NCBI GenBank assembly: GCA_026647385.1
Contig: JAPKGY010000026.1
Span: 1-11,992, forward strand
Length of the DNA: 11,992 nucleotides
Reading direction: 5' to 3'
Source of the DNA: Phycisphaerae bacterium
GTDB lineage: Bacteria; Planctomycetota; Phycisphaerae; UBA1845; PWPN01
The position numbers and the translations under genes were made by a program. How positions within the stretch are numbered: position 1 is the stretch's first letter; every line of letters starts with the position of its first letter. Shown piece by piece: positions 1-6,362 of this stretch. The notes below the pieces were generated by a model, which had not been told where the DNA came from, ran no database searches, and saw only the letters and a program-made list of their open reading frames with translations.

Positions 1-1
1 C

Positions 2-355
2 TCCCTCAAGGGGGCATGCTGCGCGACGAACGGCAGCTGCACCGAGGTCCGCGAATCGGAATGCCTCGCCCAGAACGGCCGATTCCAGGGCCTGGATACA
101 ACGTGCAGCGGTACGCTCTGTTGTCCGTTGCCGTTCGCCGATTCCGACCACGACGGCGACGTGGACCAGTCGGACTTCGGTATGTTCCAGGTCTGTTATA
201 CCGGCGCGGAGGGGGGCGTGCCCTCGGGATGTGAATGCCTCAACCGCGACGGAGACAACGACGTCGACAATGACGACTTTACGGCGTTCGCCGCCTGCTG
301 GAGCGGGCCGAACACCCCCTGGAGCACCACGATCGCTCCGAGCTGCGTGCCGTAA
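2..355 (+). CDS. C-terminal fragment of secreted dockerin-like protein (5' partial)
   Basis: The frame is open from the window edge to TAA at 353-355, giving 117 residues without a start. Residues 4-41 form a Cys-rich unit (GACC, then spaced Cys, a G-x-FQG turn, and a final CC). Residues 47-59 and 81-93 are two aligned acidic loops, DSDHDGDVDQSDF and NRDGDNDVDNDDF, sharing acids at loop positions 1 (D/N), 3, 5, 7, 9 and 12 plus a following Phe. This is the paired calcium-loop pattern of dockerin type I or EF-hand tails. From family knowledge, such tails end large extracellular planctomycete proteins and probably mediate calcium-dependent folding or attachment. Cysteines flank both loops (FQVC, CECL, AACW), suggesting an oxidised, exported protein. 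The catalytic or structural body lies upstream and cannot be named. Confidence 0.8.
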   Translation, partial: SLKGACCATNGSCTEVRESECLAQNGRFQGLDTTCSGTLCCPLPFADSDHDGDVDQSDFGMFQVCYTGAEGGVPSGCECLNRDGDNDVDNDDFTAFAACWSGPNTPWSTTIAPSCVP

Positions 356-621
356 GGGCCCCCCGGCGTCACTCACAGGCCTGGGGCTGTGGACCGGTGC
401 CCCACGAGCGTAGCCCGGCCTGCGGCGGGCCTCCTGGTTCACATCCGCCAGACAACCGCCGGCCTTAGGGTGGATTCCCGTTGGCGAGGAATCAACCTTC
501 GCCCGATAAGTGGGGTATATTTGTGATGGAGGTGCTTGGACGTTTTCGTCGCTGCGGACAGGGCAGAGATTCGCGGCGGTCGGGACATCCAGGCCTCACG
601 TGTCAGGGGAAAGCCAAAGCT

Positions 622-698
622 GCCCGTCGGATGGGCGCTTCGTCGAAACAGGCCCCTGGTTGGCGGGTCTGTCTCGCCGAACCGACATCCGATCGGGC
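622..698 (+). other. candidate structured RNA element (nested inverted repeats) in a gene-free stretch
   Basis: The 440 bases between the dockerin-like gene and the end of dxs show no convincing coding frame. Within them, 622-633 (GCCCGTCGGATG) pairs with 686-698 (CATCCGATCGGGC) over 12 bp with one bulged T. Inside, 658-665 (GGTTGGCG) pairs with 675-683 (CGCCGAACC) with one bulge, and 633-636 can pair with 652-655. That could make a branched structure just before the terminator at 704-757. A lone TATATT at 516-521 is the only -10-like string upstream and has no good -35. It could be a small RNA, a long 3' untranslated region, or chance pairing in GC-rich DNA. I do not recognise a known RNA family. 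Confidence 0.28.
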
Positions 699-703
699 AA
701 GCC

Positions 704-757
704 CAGAGAGCAGCGGCCCGGAATTCTCTTCCGGCCGATCATGCTCTCTGTTTTTTT
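704..757 (+). terminator. intrinsic terminator (+ strand)
   Basis: A perfect 9-bp stem, CAGAGAGCA at 704-712 with TGCTCTCTG at 742-750, is followed immediately by seven T (751-757). An inner stem (CGGCCCGG against CCGGCCG, one bulge) lengthens the hairpin, with a loop near AATTCTCTT. The T-run lies only on the + side, so it ends rightward transcription from the dockerin-like gene or from an RNA in between. It sits about 40 bases past the dxs stop, so the same hairpin could also slow leftward dxs transcripts, though without a U-tract. Confidence 0.65.
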
Positions 758-795
758 GCGCGGATCGGGCCCGAGGCCATCTCAGGCAGGCTTCA

Positions 796-2748
796 TCAAT
801 CGGTGCGGCGAGCGGGGGAGGGCGGCGTTCCCGGATTCGCGAGTTGTTCTCGGACGGGCCGCCGGTCGTCGACGCGCGATTGGTCGAGTTCCCGCTGGAC
901 GGCCGCCGCGATGCCGGCGGCGTCGATTCCGCACTCCGCCAGTTGCCCGATGCGACTTCCCTGGGGGATAAACCGGTCGGCGGGCATGCCCAGGCGAACG
1001 ATGCTCTCCGTCGCAAGCCGCAGGTCGGCGGCGGCTTCGAGAACGGCGGCCCCGAATCCGCCGGTCACCGAATGATCCTCGACGGTGAGGATCGGATGGT
1101 CCGAGGCGAGGACCGTGCGCAGCATGTCGGTATCGATGGGCCTGGCGAAGCGGGCGTTGACCACCCGGACGGAGACGCCGTCCGTGGCGAGCAGTTCGGC
1201 TGCATCGAGGGCCGCGGCGACCGTCGAGCCGTACGCCAGGATCGTGGCGTCCCGCCCGGCGAGCATGAGCCGCGACTGGCCGAGCACGAAGGGCGGGGCT
1301 TGACCCATCGACTCGGGGACATCCGCGCGAGGATAGCGGATGGCCACCGGCCCGGGATGTTCCAGTCCGAAGCGAAGCACCGCCTTCAGCTCGTCTTCGT
1401 CGGCCGGGGCCGCCAACACCATGTTCGGCAGGCCTCGCAGATAGGCGATGTCGAGGAAGCCATGGTGGACGGCTCCATCGCCGCCGACCAGACCCGCGCG
1501 ATCCAGGCAGAAAAGGACGGGCAGGCCCTGCAGAACGACTTCCTGGAAAACCTGGTCGAAGGCCCGCTGCAGAAACGTCGAGTAGATCGCCACGACGGGC
1601 CTCAGGCCGGCTTTGGCCATGCCGGCGGCGATGTCGACGGTCGCGCTTTCGGCAATGCCGACATCCCGGCACCTTGACGGGAACTCCCGGGCGAACACGT
1701 CGAGCCCGGTGCCGGCCAGCATACCCGCGGTCAGGGCCACGATGCGTTCGTCCCGGCGGGCGGCCTCGATCAGCGCGTCGGAGAATGCCCGGGTCCACGA
1801 CTTGCCCGAGCCCTTCTGCAGCGTCACCTTTCCGGCCTCCAGCCGGAAGGGGCGCGGTGAGTGGAAGCCGCCGGGGTCCGCCTTCGCGAAATCGGCGCCC
1901 TGCCCCTTGTTGGTGTGTATGTGAAGGAGTACCGGGTGTTGCACGTCGCGGAGCCCCTGCAGCAACTGAATGAGGTGCCCGATATCGTGACCGTTGACCG
2001 GACCGACGTAGACGAAACCCATGTTCTCGAACACCTGGTGGGGCGAGACGGTCGCCTTGATGCCCTCTTTCAGGTGATTCAGCATGTCGAAGACGGATTT
2101 GCCGACGATCGGCACGCGCGGAAGAACCTGCTGGGCGCGCTGTTTGACCTCTTCATAGAGTGAACTGACCCGGAACTTGGCGAGGTATTCGGCCAGAGCC
2201 CCGCGGCTCGGCGAGATGCCCCAGTTGTTGTCGTTGAGAACGACCAGCATCTGCCGCTCGAGCAACCCCGCCTGGTTGAGGCCCTCGAAGGCCAGGCCAT
2301 TGACGATGCTGGCGTCGCCGATTAGGGCGACGGTGCGGGAATCCCGGCCGAGCATCTGGTCCGCCTGGGCGAGGCCGACGGCGGTCGCGATCGAGGTGCC
2401 CGCGTGACCGACCTTGAACGGATCGAAGGCGCTCTCTGCCGGGTCGGGAAAGCCGCTGATGCCCCCGGCCTTGCGAAGCGTGTCAAACCGGGGGTTCCTG
2501 CCGGTGAGCAATTTGTGCGGATACGACTGGTGGCCGACGTCCAGCAGCAGGTGATCCTTCTCGAAGTCGAAGCAATAGTGCAGGGCAATGGTAATCTCGG
2601 TGACGCCGAGATTGCTGGCCAGATGCCCGCCGTTGCTGCCGACCACATCGATGATCCGCTGACGGATATCACCCGCCAGTTCCTTGAGCTGGTCCATCGA
2701 GAGCATGCGGAGATCGCGCGGATGGTGAATCGTCTCGAGCAGTTTCAT
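796..2748 (-). CDS. dxs: 1-deoxy-D-xylulose-5-phosphate synthase
   Basis: This cytoplasmic, thiamine-diphosphate-dependent enzyme joins pyruvate and glyceraldehyde 3-phosphate to make DXP, the first step of the MEP isoprenoid pathway. The 650 residues hold the whole family layout: GGH at 40-42 (substrate His), the VGHQSYPHKLLTGR block at 71-84, the cofactor/Mg motif as GDA (Asp145) with NDN at 172-174, the pyrimidine-domain Glu at 367, Arg395 in TFLQRAFDQ, and Asp424/His428 in DGAVHHG. A transketolase C-terminal domain follows (TVEDHSVTGGFG). It is slightly longer than the E. coli enzyme (about 620), mainly through a Pro/Arg-rich tail of about 25 residues. Two motif changes are notable: GDA instead of GDG, and ESAT where E. 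coli has EQHA. The ATG start has GAGGAA nine bases upstream (2758-2763). It lies 88 bp after ispA on the same strand. Confidence 0.95.
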   Translation of the reverse strand: MKLLETIHHPRDLRMLSMDQLKELAGDIRQRIIDVVGSNGGHLASNLGVTEITIALHYCFDFEKDHLLLDVGHQSYPHKLLTGRNPRFDTLRKAGGISGFPDPAESAFDPFKVGHAGTSIATAVGLAQADQMLGRDSRTVALIGDASIVNGLAFEGLNQAGLLERQMLVVLNDNNWGISPSRGALAEYLAKFRVSSLYEEVKQRAQQVLPRVPIVGKSVFDMLNHLKEGIKATVSPHQVFENMGFVYVGPVNGHDIGHLIQLLQGLRDVQHPVLLHIHTNKGQGADFAKADPGGFHSPRPFRLEAGKVTLQKGSGKSWTRAFSDALIEAARRDERIVALTAGMLAGTGLDVFAREFPSRCRDVGIAESATVDIAAGMAKAGLRPVVAIYSTFLQRAFDQVFQEVVLQGLPVLFCLDRAGLVGGDGAVHHGFLDIAYLRGLPNMVLAAPADEDELKAVLRFGLEHPGPVAIRYPRADVPESMGQAPPFVLGQSRLMLAGRDATILAYGSTVAAALDAAELLATDGVSVRVVNARFARPIDTDMLRTVLASDHPILTVEDHSVTGGFGAAVLEAAADLRLATESIVRLGMPADRFIPQGSRIGQLAECGIDAAGIAAAVQRELDQSRVDDRRPVREQLANPGTPPSPARRTD

Positions 2749-2767
2749 GAACCCGGGTTCCTCGGCG

Positions 2768-2830
2768 AAAAAAGATCGGGTCGACGCGTTTTCTACGTCA
2801 GCGGCGCCACGAAGTTTCCATCGACCCGAT
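2768..2830 (-). terminator. terminator-like hairpin between ispA and dxs (possible attenuator)
   Basis: Reading leftward, the arm ATCGGGTCGA (2830-2821) begins seven bases past the ispA stop codon and pairs perfectly with TCGACCCGAT (2784-2775). After one base comes a run of six T (2773-2768). The loop is long (36 nt) and contains its own GGCGCC palindrome. The geometry is that of an intrinsic terminator, but dxs and its ribosome site begin only about 10-20 bases further on. It may act as a partial terminator or processing site that sets the ispA:dxs ratio, or mark a separate dxs promoter that I cannot see. Confidence 0.4.
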
Positions 2831-2836
2831 GCGCGT

Positions 2837-3742
2837 TTATTTCTCCCGTTCGATCACGTAGGCCACCAGTTGGCGGAGGTCGTCGGCCTCAGGTCCGAAA
2901 ACGGCGAGGGCATCGACGGCCTTGCGTGCGGCGTCGCGAGCGGCCTCACGACTGCGTTCGACCCCGACGGCGGCAGGATAGGTCTGTTTGCCGGCCTCGG
3001 CGTCCTTGGCGACGGCCTTGCCCAGGACGGTTGCGTCGCCGGTAACGTCGAGCAGGTCGTCGGCGATCTGAAAGGCCCGCCCCAGCCAATCACCGAAGGC
3101 GGCGACCGCGGCTGTCCGCTCGGCGTCCGCTTCCGCACAAATCGCCCCAAGCCGCCCGGCGGTCTCCACCAGCCGGGCCGTTTTATATCGGTGAATCCGC
3201 TGGACCCGCTCCAAATTCACCGGCTTGCGCTCACTCAGGATGTCGGTCGTCTGCCCGCCGATCATGCCCGCCCAGCCTGTCCCACGGGCCAACTCCCGTA
3301 CGGCGGCAGCGGCCACCTCGGGCTTGGCGATTCGGCTGGTCAGCAGGTCGAACGCCAGGGCGAGCAGCCCGTCGCCCGCCAGAATCGCCACCGCCTCGCC
3401 GAACGCCTTGTGGCAGGTCGGTCGGCCGCGGCGGAAATCGTCGTTATCCATGGCCGGCAGATCGTCGTGGACCAGCGAGAAAGCGTGCACGCACTCCAGA
3501 GCCACAGCCGCCGGCGTCGCGGCCTCCGCCGATCCTCCGCAGAGCTCGCAGGCCCGGGTGACGATATACGCCCGGACCCGCTTGCCGCCGCCGAGCACGG
3601 CGTAGCGCATGGCCTCGGCCAATTCGGCGGGGACCTCCGGGCCGGCGGTTACCATGTCCGCCAGCACACGCTCGAACCGCTCGGCGAAGCCGCTCAAACG
3701 TCGACGTATGTCCGGCTCACGGGTTTTCGCCGTCACGCTCAT
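2837..3742 (-). CDS. ispA: polyprenyl diphosphate synthase (farnesyl/geranylgeranyl type)
   Basis: This trans-prenyltransferase condenses isopentenyl diphosphate with allylic diphosphates in the cytoplasm. The 301 residues match E. coli IspA in length. Key sites are GGGKRVR at 51-57, the first Asp-rich motif DDLPAMD at 93-99 (the DDx4D form of bacterial enzymes, followed by NDD), GGQTTD at 162-167, the second Asp-rich motif DDLLD at 228-232 and GKQTYP at 251-256. ECVHAFSLVHDD closely resembles the E. coli farnesyl enzyme, but final chain length cannot be fixed by eye, so a C20 product is possible. I chose ATG at 3742 because AAGGGA lies about six bases upstream. A TTG at 3790 would add 16 unlikely residues. 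It is first in a leftward unit with dxs, coupling precursor supply to chain elongation. Confidence 0.93.
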   Translation of the reverse strand: MSVTAKTREPDIRRRLSGFAERFERVLADMVTAGPEVPAELAEAMRYAVLGGGKRVRAYIVTRACELCGGSAEAATPAAVALECVHAFSLVHDDLPAMDNDDFRRGRPTCHKAFGEAVAILAGDGLLALAFDLLTSRIAKPEVAAAAVRELARGTGWAGMIGGQTTDILSERKPVNLERVQRIHRYKTARLVETAGRLGAICAEADAERTAAVAAFGDWLGRAFQIADDLLDVTGDATVLGKAVAKDAEAGKQTYPAAVGVERSREAARDAARKAVDALAVFGPEADDLRQLVAYVIEREK

Positions 3743-3823
3743 GAAGTTCCCTTGAGTGCGCGCCACCCGCGTGCGGTCGGTGGTTTCCAAGGCGGCCCCA
3801 GCCCCCGAGTTTACAAGCCGGGC

Positions 3824-3832
3824 ATTATACCA
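3824..3832 (-). promoter_or_regulatory. extended -10 promoter for ispA-dxs
   Basis: Read leftward, the sequence TGGTATAAT (3832-3824) is a consensus -10 hexamer preceded by the TGn extension. No good -35 hexamer is seen 15-18 bp upstream, which fits an extended -10 promoter. The predicted start near 3817 would give a leader of about 75 bases before the ispA ATG. Confidence 0.6.
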
Positions 3833-3912
3833 ACCCGGTGAAGCGGAAGCATATTCCCGAACTTTTTCCTAATCCGCCCGCCACCGGGATCGCCGATGCG
3901 AACGGCGGCATT

Positions 3913-3941
3913 TTGACCATCGCAGGCCGTTCATCTAGATT
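3913..3941 (+). promoter_or_regulatory. sigma-70-type promoter for purB
   Basis: TTGACC (3913-3918) and TAGATT (3936-3941) are separated by exactly 17 bp. The predicted start is near 3948, about 48 bases before the purB ATG. The region between this and the divergent ispA promoter shows no clear operator. Confidence 0.55.
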
Positions 3942-3995
3942 CTTGCCTGGGTACGAACCCCGTTGTTCTGTCAAAAACTGGCCCGGGCTGCTTCC

Positions 3996-5456
3996 ATGAG
4001 CGACGTTTATAACAATCCACTGGTCGAACGTTATGCCTCGCCGGAGATGTGCCGGCTTTTCGGGAACCGGCATCGGATCCTGACCTGGCGACGGATCTGG
4101 CTGGCCCTGGCTGAGGCCGAGGCGGAACTGGGCTTGCCGATCAGCCGCAAGCAGATCGCCCAGTTGCGCAAGACGATCGAGGATATCGACTTTGCCAACG
4201 CGGCCAGCCATGAAAAACGGCTGCGACACGACGTGATGGCCCATCTGCACGCATGGGGCGACGTCGCGCCCGACGCGCGGGGCATCCTGCACCTCGGCGC
4301 GACCAGCATGGACGTGGTGGATAACGCGGACCTCCTCATCATGCGGGACGCGCTCGGCTTGATCCGCGATTGGCTGATCAACGTGATCGCCGCGCTGAGC
4401 GACTTCGCCCGCCGGTATCGCGACCTGCCCTGTCTGGGTTACACCCACTTTCAGCCGGCGCAGCTCACGACCGTCGGGCGGCGGGCCTGCCTGTGGACGT
4501 ACGATTTCGTGCGCGACCTCGAGGAGATCGAGTATCGCCTCTGGCGGCTGCGGTTTCGCGGCATTCGCGGAGCGACCGGCACGCAAGCCACGTTTCTGAC
4601 GCTGTTCAACGGCGACGCCGCCAAGGTCGCCCAACTGGAGAAGAAGGTGGCGTCCCGGCTGGGCTTTTCGACCTGCGAGCCGGTCACCGGGCAGACCTAT
4701 ACGCGAAAGATCGACGCCGAGGTCACTGCCGCCCTGGCCAACATCGCCGCCGGGGCCCACAAGTTCGCCAACGACGTTCGACTGCTGGCCAACGCCAAGG
4801 AAATCGAAGAGCCGTTCGAGAAGGAGCAAGTCGGCTCGTCAGCCATGGCCTACAAGCGGAACCCCATGCGCTGCGAGCGGGTGACGGGCTTGGCCCGGTA
4901 CGTGATCTCGATCCTGAGCAGCCCGTTCCAGACGGCGGCGGAGCAATGGCTCGAGCGAACGCTCGACGATTCCTCGAACAAGCGGCTGGCTATTCCCGAG
5001 GCCTTCCTGGCGGTCGATGGCATCCTCCGCGTCGTGACCGACGTTGCCCGCGGACTCGTCGTTTATCCGAAAGTGATCGAGTCGCGGGTCGCAGCCGAAC
5101 TGCCGTTCATGGCCACCGAGGAGATTCTGATGGCGGCGGTCAAGGCAGGAGCGAAAGGCCGCGGCAAGTCGAAGGCGGCGGCCGCCGGCGATCGACAGGC
5201 GCTCCACGAACGGATCCGGCGTCATTCCCAGGAGGCGGGCCGGGAGGTCAAGCTCCATGGACGACCGAACGACCTCATCCGGCGCCTGGCGGCCGACCCG
5301 GCGTTTGCGGGCGTCGACCTGAGCCGGGCGCTCGACCCGAAGCGCTACGTGGGCCTCGCGCCCCAGCAGGTCGACGCGTTCCTCAAGACGGTGGTTCGCC
5401 CCGTGCTCGCACGGTACAAGTCCGTCCGCAGCAAGGACGCGGCGCTGGACGTGTAA
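3996..5456 (+). CDS. purB: adenylosuccinate lyase, animal-like type
   Basis: This cytoplasmic enzyme releases fumarate from SAICAR and from adenylosuccinate, two steps of purine synthesis. At 486 residues it matches the human enzyme (484) rather than E. coli PurB (456). The RHDVMAH block carries His78, GYTHFQPAQLTTVG carries the general acid His151, and the fumarase-superfamily signature GSSAMAYKRNPM (280-291) carries Ser281 and Lys287. These residues equal human His86, His159, Ser289 and Lys295 with a constant offset of eight. VYPKVIESR and ELPFMATEEI near 357-377 also follow the human sequence. An Ala/Lys-rich insert (about 386-400, AKGRGKSKAAAAGDR) replaces a shorter stretch. The ATG at 3996 agrees with the usual N-terminus. 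No clear ribosome site precedes it, and a TTG at 3963 would add 11 residues without support. It has its own promoter and seems monocistronic. Confidence 0.95.
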   Translation: MSDVYNNPLVERYASPEMCRLFGNRHRILTWRRIWLALAEAEAELGLPISRKQIAQLRKTIEDIDFANAASHEKRLRHDVMAHLHAWGDVAPDARGILHLGATSMDVVDNADLLIMRDALGLIRDWLINVIAALSDFARRYRDLPCLGYTHFQPAQLTTVGRRACLWTYDFVRDLEEIEYRLWRLRFRGIRGATGTQATFLTLFNGDAAKVAQLEKKVASRLGFSTCEPVTGQTYTRKIDAEVTAALANIAAGAHKFANDVRLLANAKEIEEPFEKEQVGSSAMAYKRNPMRCERVTGLARYVISILSSPFQTAAEQWLERTLDDSSNKRLAIPEAFLAVDGILRVVTDVARGLVVYPKVIESRVAAELPFMATEEILMAAVKAGAKGRGKSKAAAAGDRQALHERIRRHSQEAGREVKLHGRPNDLIRRLAADPAFAGVDLSRALDPKRYVGLAPQQVDAFLKTVVRPVLARYKSVRSKDAALDV

Positions 5457-5511
5457 GGAGGGGTTCGTTTTCAAGAGGCCCGACGCTGCGCTGCCCATCT
5501 CGGCGAGGGAC

Positions 5512-5806
5512 ATGAGTCGTTCGGAGAGAAAACACTCTGAGAAGAAAACTCAAAAAGGTTGAGCCAATACCCAGCCAGTTTGAAACATACGATGCGGCCG
5601 GCAAGCTCTGGGACACTCACGATACCACGGACTACGCTCGCGATTTCAAGGATGCTCACGTCGTGGTCGATCTCAAGCGAAGGCGGTTCGAGATCGAGAT
5701 CGACGAAGATGTGATGGATATGCTGAGGAAAAAAGCCCGCCGCAGCCGCATCGGCGCCGCCCAGCTTGCCAGCCGGTTGCTGCGGAAGGAATTGACGACC
5801 GTCTGA
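5512..5806 (+). pseudogene. CopG-type antitoxin, frame broken near its N-terminus
   Basis: From 5555 to TGA at 5804-5806 the frame encodes an antitoxin-like protein: a WDTHDTTDY motif, then a ribbon-helix-helix unit (strand RFEIEID, helix EDVMDMLRKKARR, helix IGAAQLASRLLRKEL). This matches the CopG antitoxin family that represses its own promoter and neutralises a toxin. The frame has no ATG, GTG or TTG upstream. A stop at 5513-5515 blocks it, leaving only CTG at 5537 (with GGAGAG at 5523-5528). The ATG at 5512, with GAGGG just before it, opens the neighbouring frame (MSRSERKHSEKKTQKG, stop at 5560-5562). Removing one base in the A5G2 run at 5552-5558 would join them into about 96 residues. 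So this is a one-base frameshift, a sequencing error, or a CTG start. No toxin gene lies beside it. Confidence 0.55.
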
Positions 5807-5819
5807 AGATCGGTCAAAC

Positions 5820-5834
5820 GCCCGCTTCGCGGGC
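5820..5834. repeat. short perfect hairpin after the antitoxin gene
   Basis: GCCCGC and GCGGGC flank a TTC loop (15 bases in all), beginning 14 bases past the antitoxin stop. No T-run follows on either strand, so it is a weak terminator at best and may only stabilise the transcript end. Confidence 0.4.
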
Positions 5835-5903
5835 TGAAATCCGCGATATCCGGCACCCTTGGCTGAAGTTGCCGATGTTCACCGCTTGCGGGAGTTGGCC
5901 CTC

Positions 5904-6311
5904 ATGAACGCAAAGATCAACCGACTGGCCTTGCTTTCGTTGCTGGTCGGCCTGATCGGAACCGTCGCCGGAATGTCCAATGAATTCTATAAAGACCCTT
6001 TTTCCGGTGTCCGGTATCGCGGCTTCCCCATTGCTTCACTTAAGTATCCACCCCATTGAGAATCCCCTCGCAAATGGCGCCTCAACACCGGCGGATTCCT
6101 CGTTGATGTCTTCATCTGGGGGATATCGGTATACGCGGCCGGCTCTCTGCTTCAAGCTATCCGGCGACACCGCCAGGAGAATGAGGCGAAGGAGCGGCTG
6201 GCAAAAGGCCTCTGTATCAGATGTGGGTACGACCTGCGAAACCTGCCCTACCCCCGATGGACTGAATGCGGGACGCCGTTCGTTCCCCCAAAAGGCACGA
6301 AGACCGCGTGA
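5904..6311 (+). pseudogene. planctomycete-type zinc-ribbon membrane protein interrupted by in-frame TGA
   Basis: An ATG at 5904, with GGGAG nine bases upstream, opens a frame whose first 51 residues hold a membrane segment (about LALLSLLVGLIGTVAGM) and end at TGA (6057-6059). The same frame continues cleanly for 83 codons to TGA at 6309-6311. It gives a second hydrophobic segment (VDVFIWGISVYAAG), a charged stretch, and a terminal zinc ribbon CIRCGYDLR...TECGTPF. Both halves together have the layout I know from small planctomycete membrane proteins: N-terminal helix, RGFP-like loop, second helix, CxxCGYDLR ribbon. The ribbon's third Cys appears changed to Trp (RWTEC where RCPEC is usual, one base change). 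Two lesions in one gene suggest decay. Function is unknown. Readthrough is possible but nothing supports it. Confidence 0.6.
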
Positions 6312-6320
6312 CGTGCCCGC

Positions 6321-6349
6321 TTGACGTTCCGCACTTCAATGGTTATATT
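6321..6349 (+). promoter_or_regulatory. ars operon promoter
   Basis: TTGACG (6321-6326) and TATATT (6344-6349) are separated by exactly 17 bp, the best promoter in the window. Transcription should begin near 6356-6361, on or just before the arsR ATG, so the mRNA would be nearly leaderless. That fits the absence of a ribosome site there. Confidence 0.75.
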
Positions 6350-6362
6350 ACCATATAACCAT
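6339..6362. promoter_or_regulatory. ArsR operator (perfect inverted repeat)
   Basis: Arms ATGGTTATAT (6339-6348) and ATATAACCAT (6353-6362) are perfect complements around TACC. The site covers the -10 hexamer, the probable start point and the first two bases of the arsR ATG. A dimeric ArsR bound here would block polymerase. AT-rich dyads at the promoter are normal for ArsR/SmtB repressors. Assignment to this ArsR is by position. Confidence 0.75.

Noticed and set aside
481..1677. 398-codon open frame on the + strand
   Set aside because: It lies mostly antisense to dxs, runs through the terminator at 704-757, and its translation is Arg/Gly-rich without any recognisable domain; a shadow of GC-rich coding DNA.
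3743..3790. TTG start giving a 317-residue prenyl synthase
   Set aside because: The ATG at 3742 has a good ribosome site and yields the normal family length.
2747..3841. 364-codon + frame antisense to ispA
   Set aside because: The opposite strand encodes a complete prenyl synthase with both Asp-rich motifs; the + frame has no family features.
3825..4829. 334-codon - frame antisense to purB
   Set aside because: Antisense to an intact adenylosuccinate lyase; composition is that of a mirror frame.
6057..6059. TGA as a selenocysteine or recoded codon
   Set aside because: No obvious selenocysteine insertion hairpin follows, the position is not in a redox motif, and other genes in the window use TGA as a normal stop.
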